Positions 63,702 through 64,000 of a stretch of 64,000 nt of DNA are shown here, in pieces (position 1 is the first letter of the stretch; each line of letters begins with the position of its first letter). A model generated the notes under the pieces. The model did not search any database, was not told where the DNA came from, and saw only the letters and a list, made by a program, of their open reading frames with translations. A program made the position numbers and the translations under genes. Origin of the DNA: JANSWY01 sp965267245 (GTDB lineage: Bacteria; Bacteroidota; Bacteroidia; Cytophagales; Cyclobacteriaceae); NCBI GenBank assembly GCA_965267245.1, contig OZ253939.1, positions 5,642,001 through 5,706,000 of the forward strand. Direction: 5' to 3'.

Positions 63702-64000
63702 TTATTTTTTCACAATGTCATACTCATGGAAGAAGATGTCATTGTTAGGTACGTTGAGTTTCATGCCTGTAATTTCCAATTGGTCATCGAGTTCAAAAGT
63801 GGCCAGACCGAAATCAAACCAGGCATGTACCTTGTCCCACTTGATCTCGAAAGTGTCGTTGTGCCAATGTTCCAAAGTGGCAGAAAGTTCCGGTGAGTGT
63901 GAGAAAACAAGTCGAAGTTTCTCATTCTCGTATCTGACGGAGATATCTCCATACATGGATGCATAAAATTCTCCAGCATAATCAGTAATTGCTTTGGAAG
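63702..64000 (-). CDS. Serine hydrolase C-terminal DUF3471 domain, truncated by the window edge
   Basis: Only the last 98 residues are in the window; the frame stays open through base 64000 and its 5' part lies beyond. DYAGEFYASMYGDISV, LEHWHNDTFEIKW and a closing FDFGLATFELDDQLEI match DUF3471, which is usually attached to class C beta-lactamase-like serine peptidases of the Pab87 type. The catalytic domain is therefore expected to the right. It converges on the small lipoprotein gene with a 5-bp gap. Confidence 0.75.
   Translation of the reverse strand, partial: SKAITDYAGEFYASMYGDISVRYENEKLRLVFSHSPELSATLEHWHNDTFEIKWDKVHAWFDFGLATFELDDQLEITGMKLNVPNNDIFFHEYDIVKK

Overview
The window reads as chromosomal DNA of a marine-type Bacteroidota, most likely order Cytophagales. 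The signs are three type IX secretion (T9SS) C-terminal sorting domains, an S46 dipeptidyl-peptidase, three orphan FtsX/MacB-type permeases of about 790 residues, DUF2652, DUF3667 and DUF4159 genes, lipoproteins with acidic residues just after the lipid cysteine, near absence of Shine-Dalgarno sequences, and several TAnnTTTG-type -7 promoter elements. The DNA is AT-rich and densely coding. I see no tRNA, rRNA, CRISPR array, prophage or insertion sequence.

Layout. 1-6.6 kb: 3' end of a radical SAM gene, dnaE with a fused proofreading domain, a cargo-less T9SS sorting-domain mini-protein, and trxA. 6.6-10.3 kb (minus): S46 peptidase, SIMPL protein, alpha/beta hydrolase. 10.5-16.4 kb: YceI protein, large secreted M4 metalloprotease, small basic secreted protein, lipoprotein. 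16.5-27.5 kb (plus): secreted TPR-CHAT protein, cyclase-like/SRPBCC fusion, two exported amidohydrolase-fold proteins, exported M20 peptidase, DUF3667 membrane protein. 27.5-31 kb: a lipoprotein gene overlapping both neighbours, and a T9SS-exported BNR propeller. 31-35.7 kb (minus): tightly packed guaA, periplasmic-binding-like gene, hemL. 35.8-43.2 kb (plus): TMEM175-like channel, methyltransferase, GH63-like glucosidase, then PafA-like phosphatase, HAD phosphatase and DUF4159. 43.3-54 kb: surface lipoprotein, then two regulator/target pairs (membrane AraC plus beta-lactamase-like hydrolase; broken membrane AraC plus ABC permease) around a sortilin-like propeller, with shared upstream repeats. 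54-55.5 kb: DAHP synthase/chorismate mutase behind a leader-peptide attenuator. 55.6-64 kb: two more permeases, mtaB, an outer-membrane protein, a lipoprotein, and the 3' end of a DUF3471 serine hydrolase.

The most notable signal is at 54.15-54.37 kb. A 26-codon leader ORF carries eight consecutive Phe/Tyr codons. It is followed by a mutually exclusive pause hairpin / antiterminator / terminator set directly upstream of the first enzyme of aromatic amino-acid synthesis, which is the textbook layout of ribosome-mediated attenuation. The second is the 44.4-54 kb region: both membrane AraC genes have an in-frame stop, an 85-bp element is repeated ungapped 2.76 kb apart, a perfect 16-bp inverted repeat precedes the second AraC gene, and a common leader motif precedes both downstream target genes.

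Much of the coding capacity is for protein and peptide turnover outside the cytoplasm (S46, M4, M20, amidohydrolases, CHAT, serine hydrolases), as expected of a protein-degrading heterotroph. The three permeases have no ATPase gene in the window.
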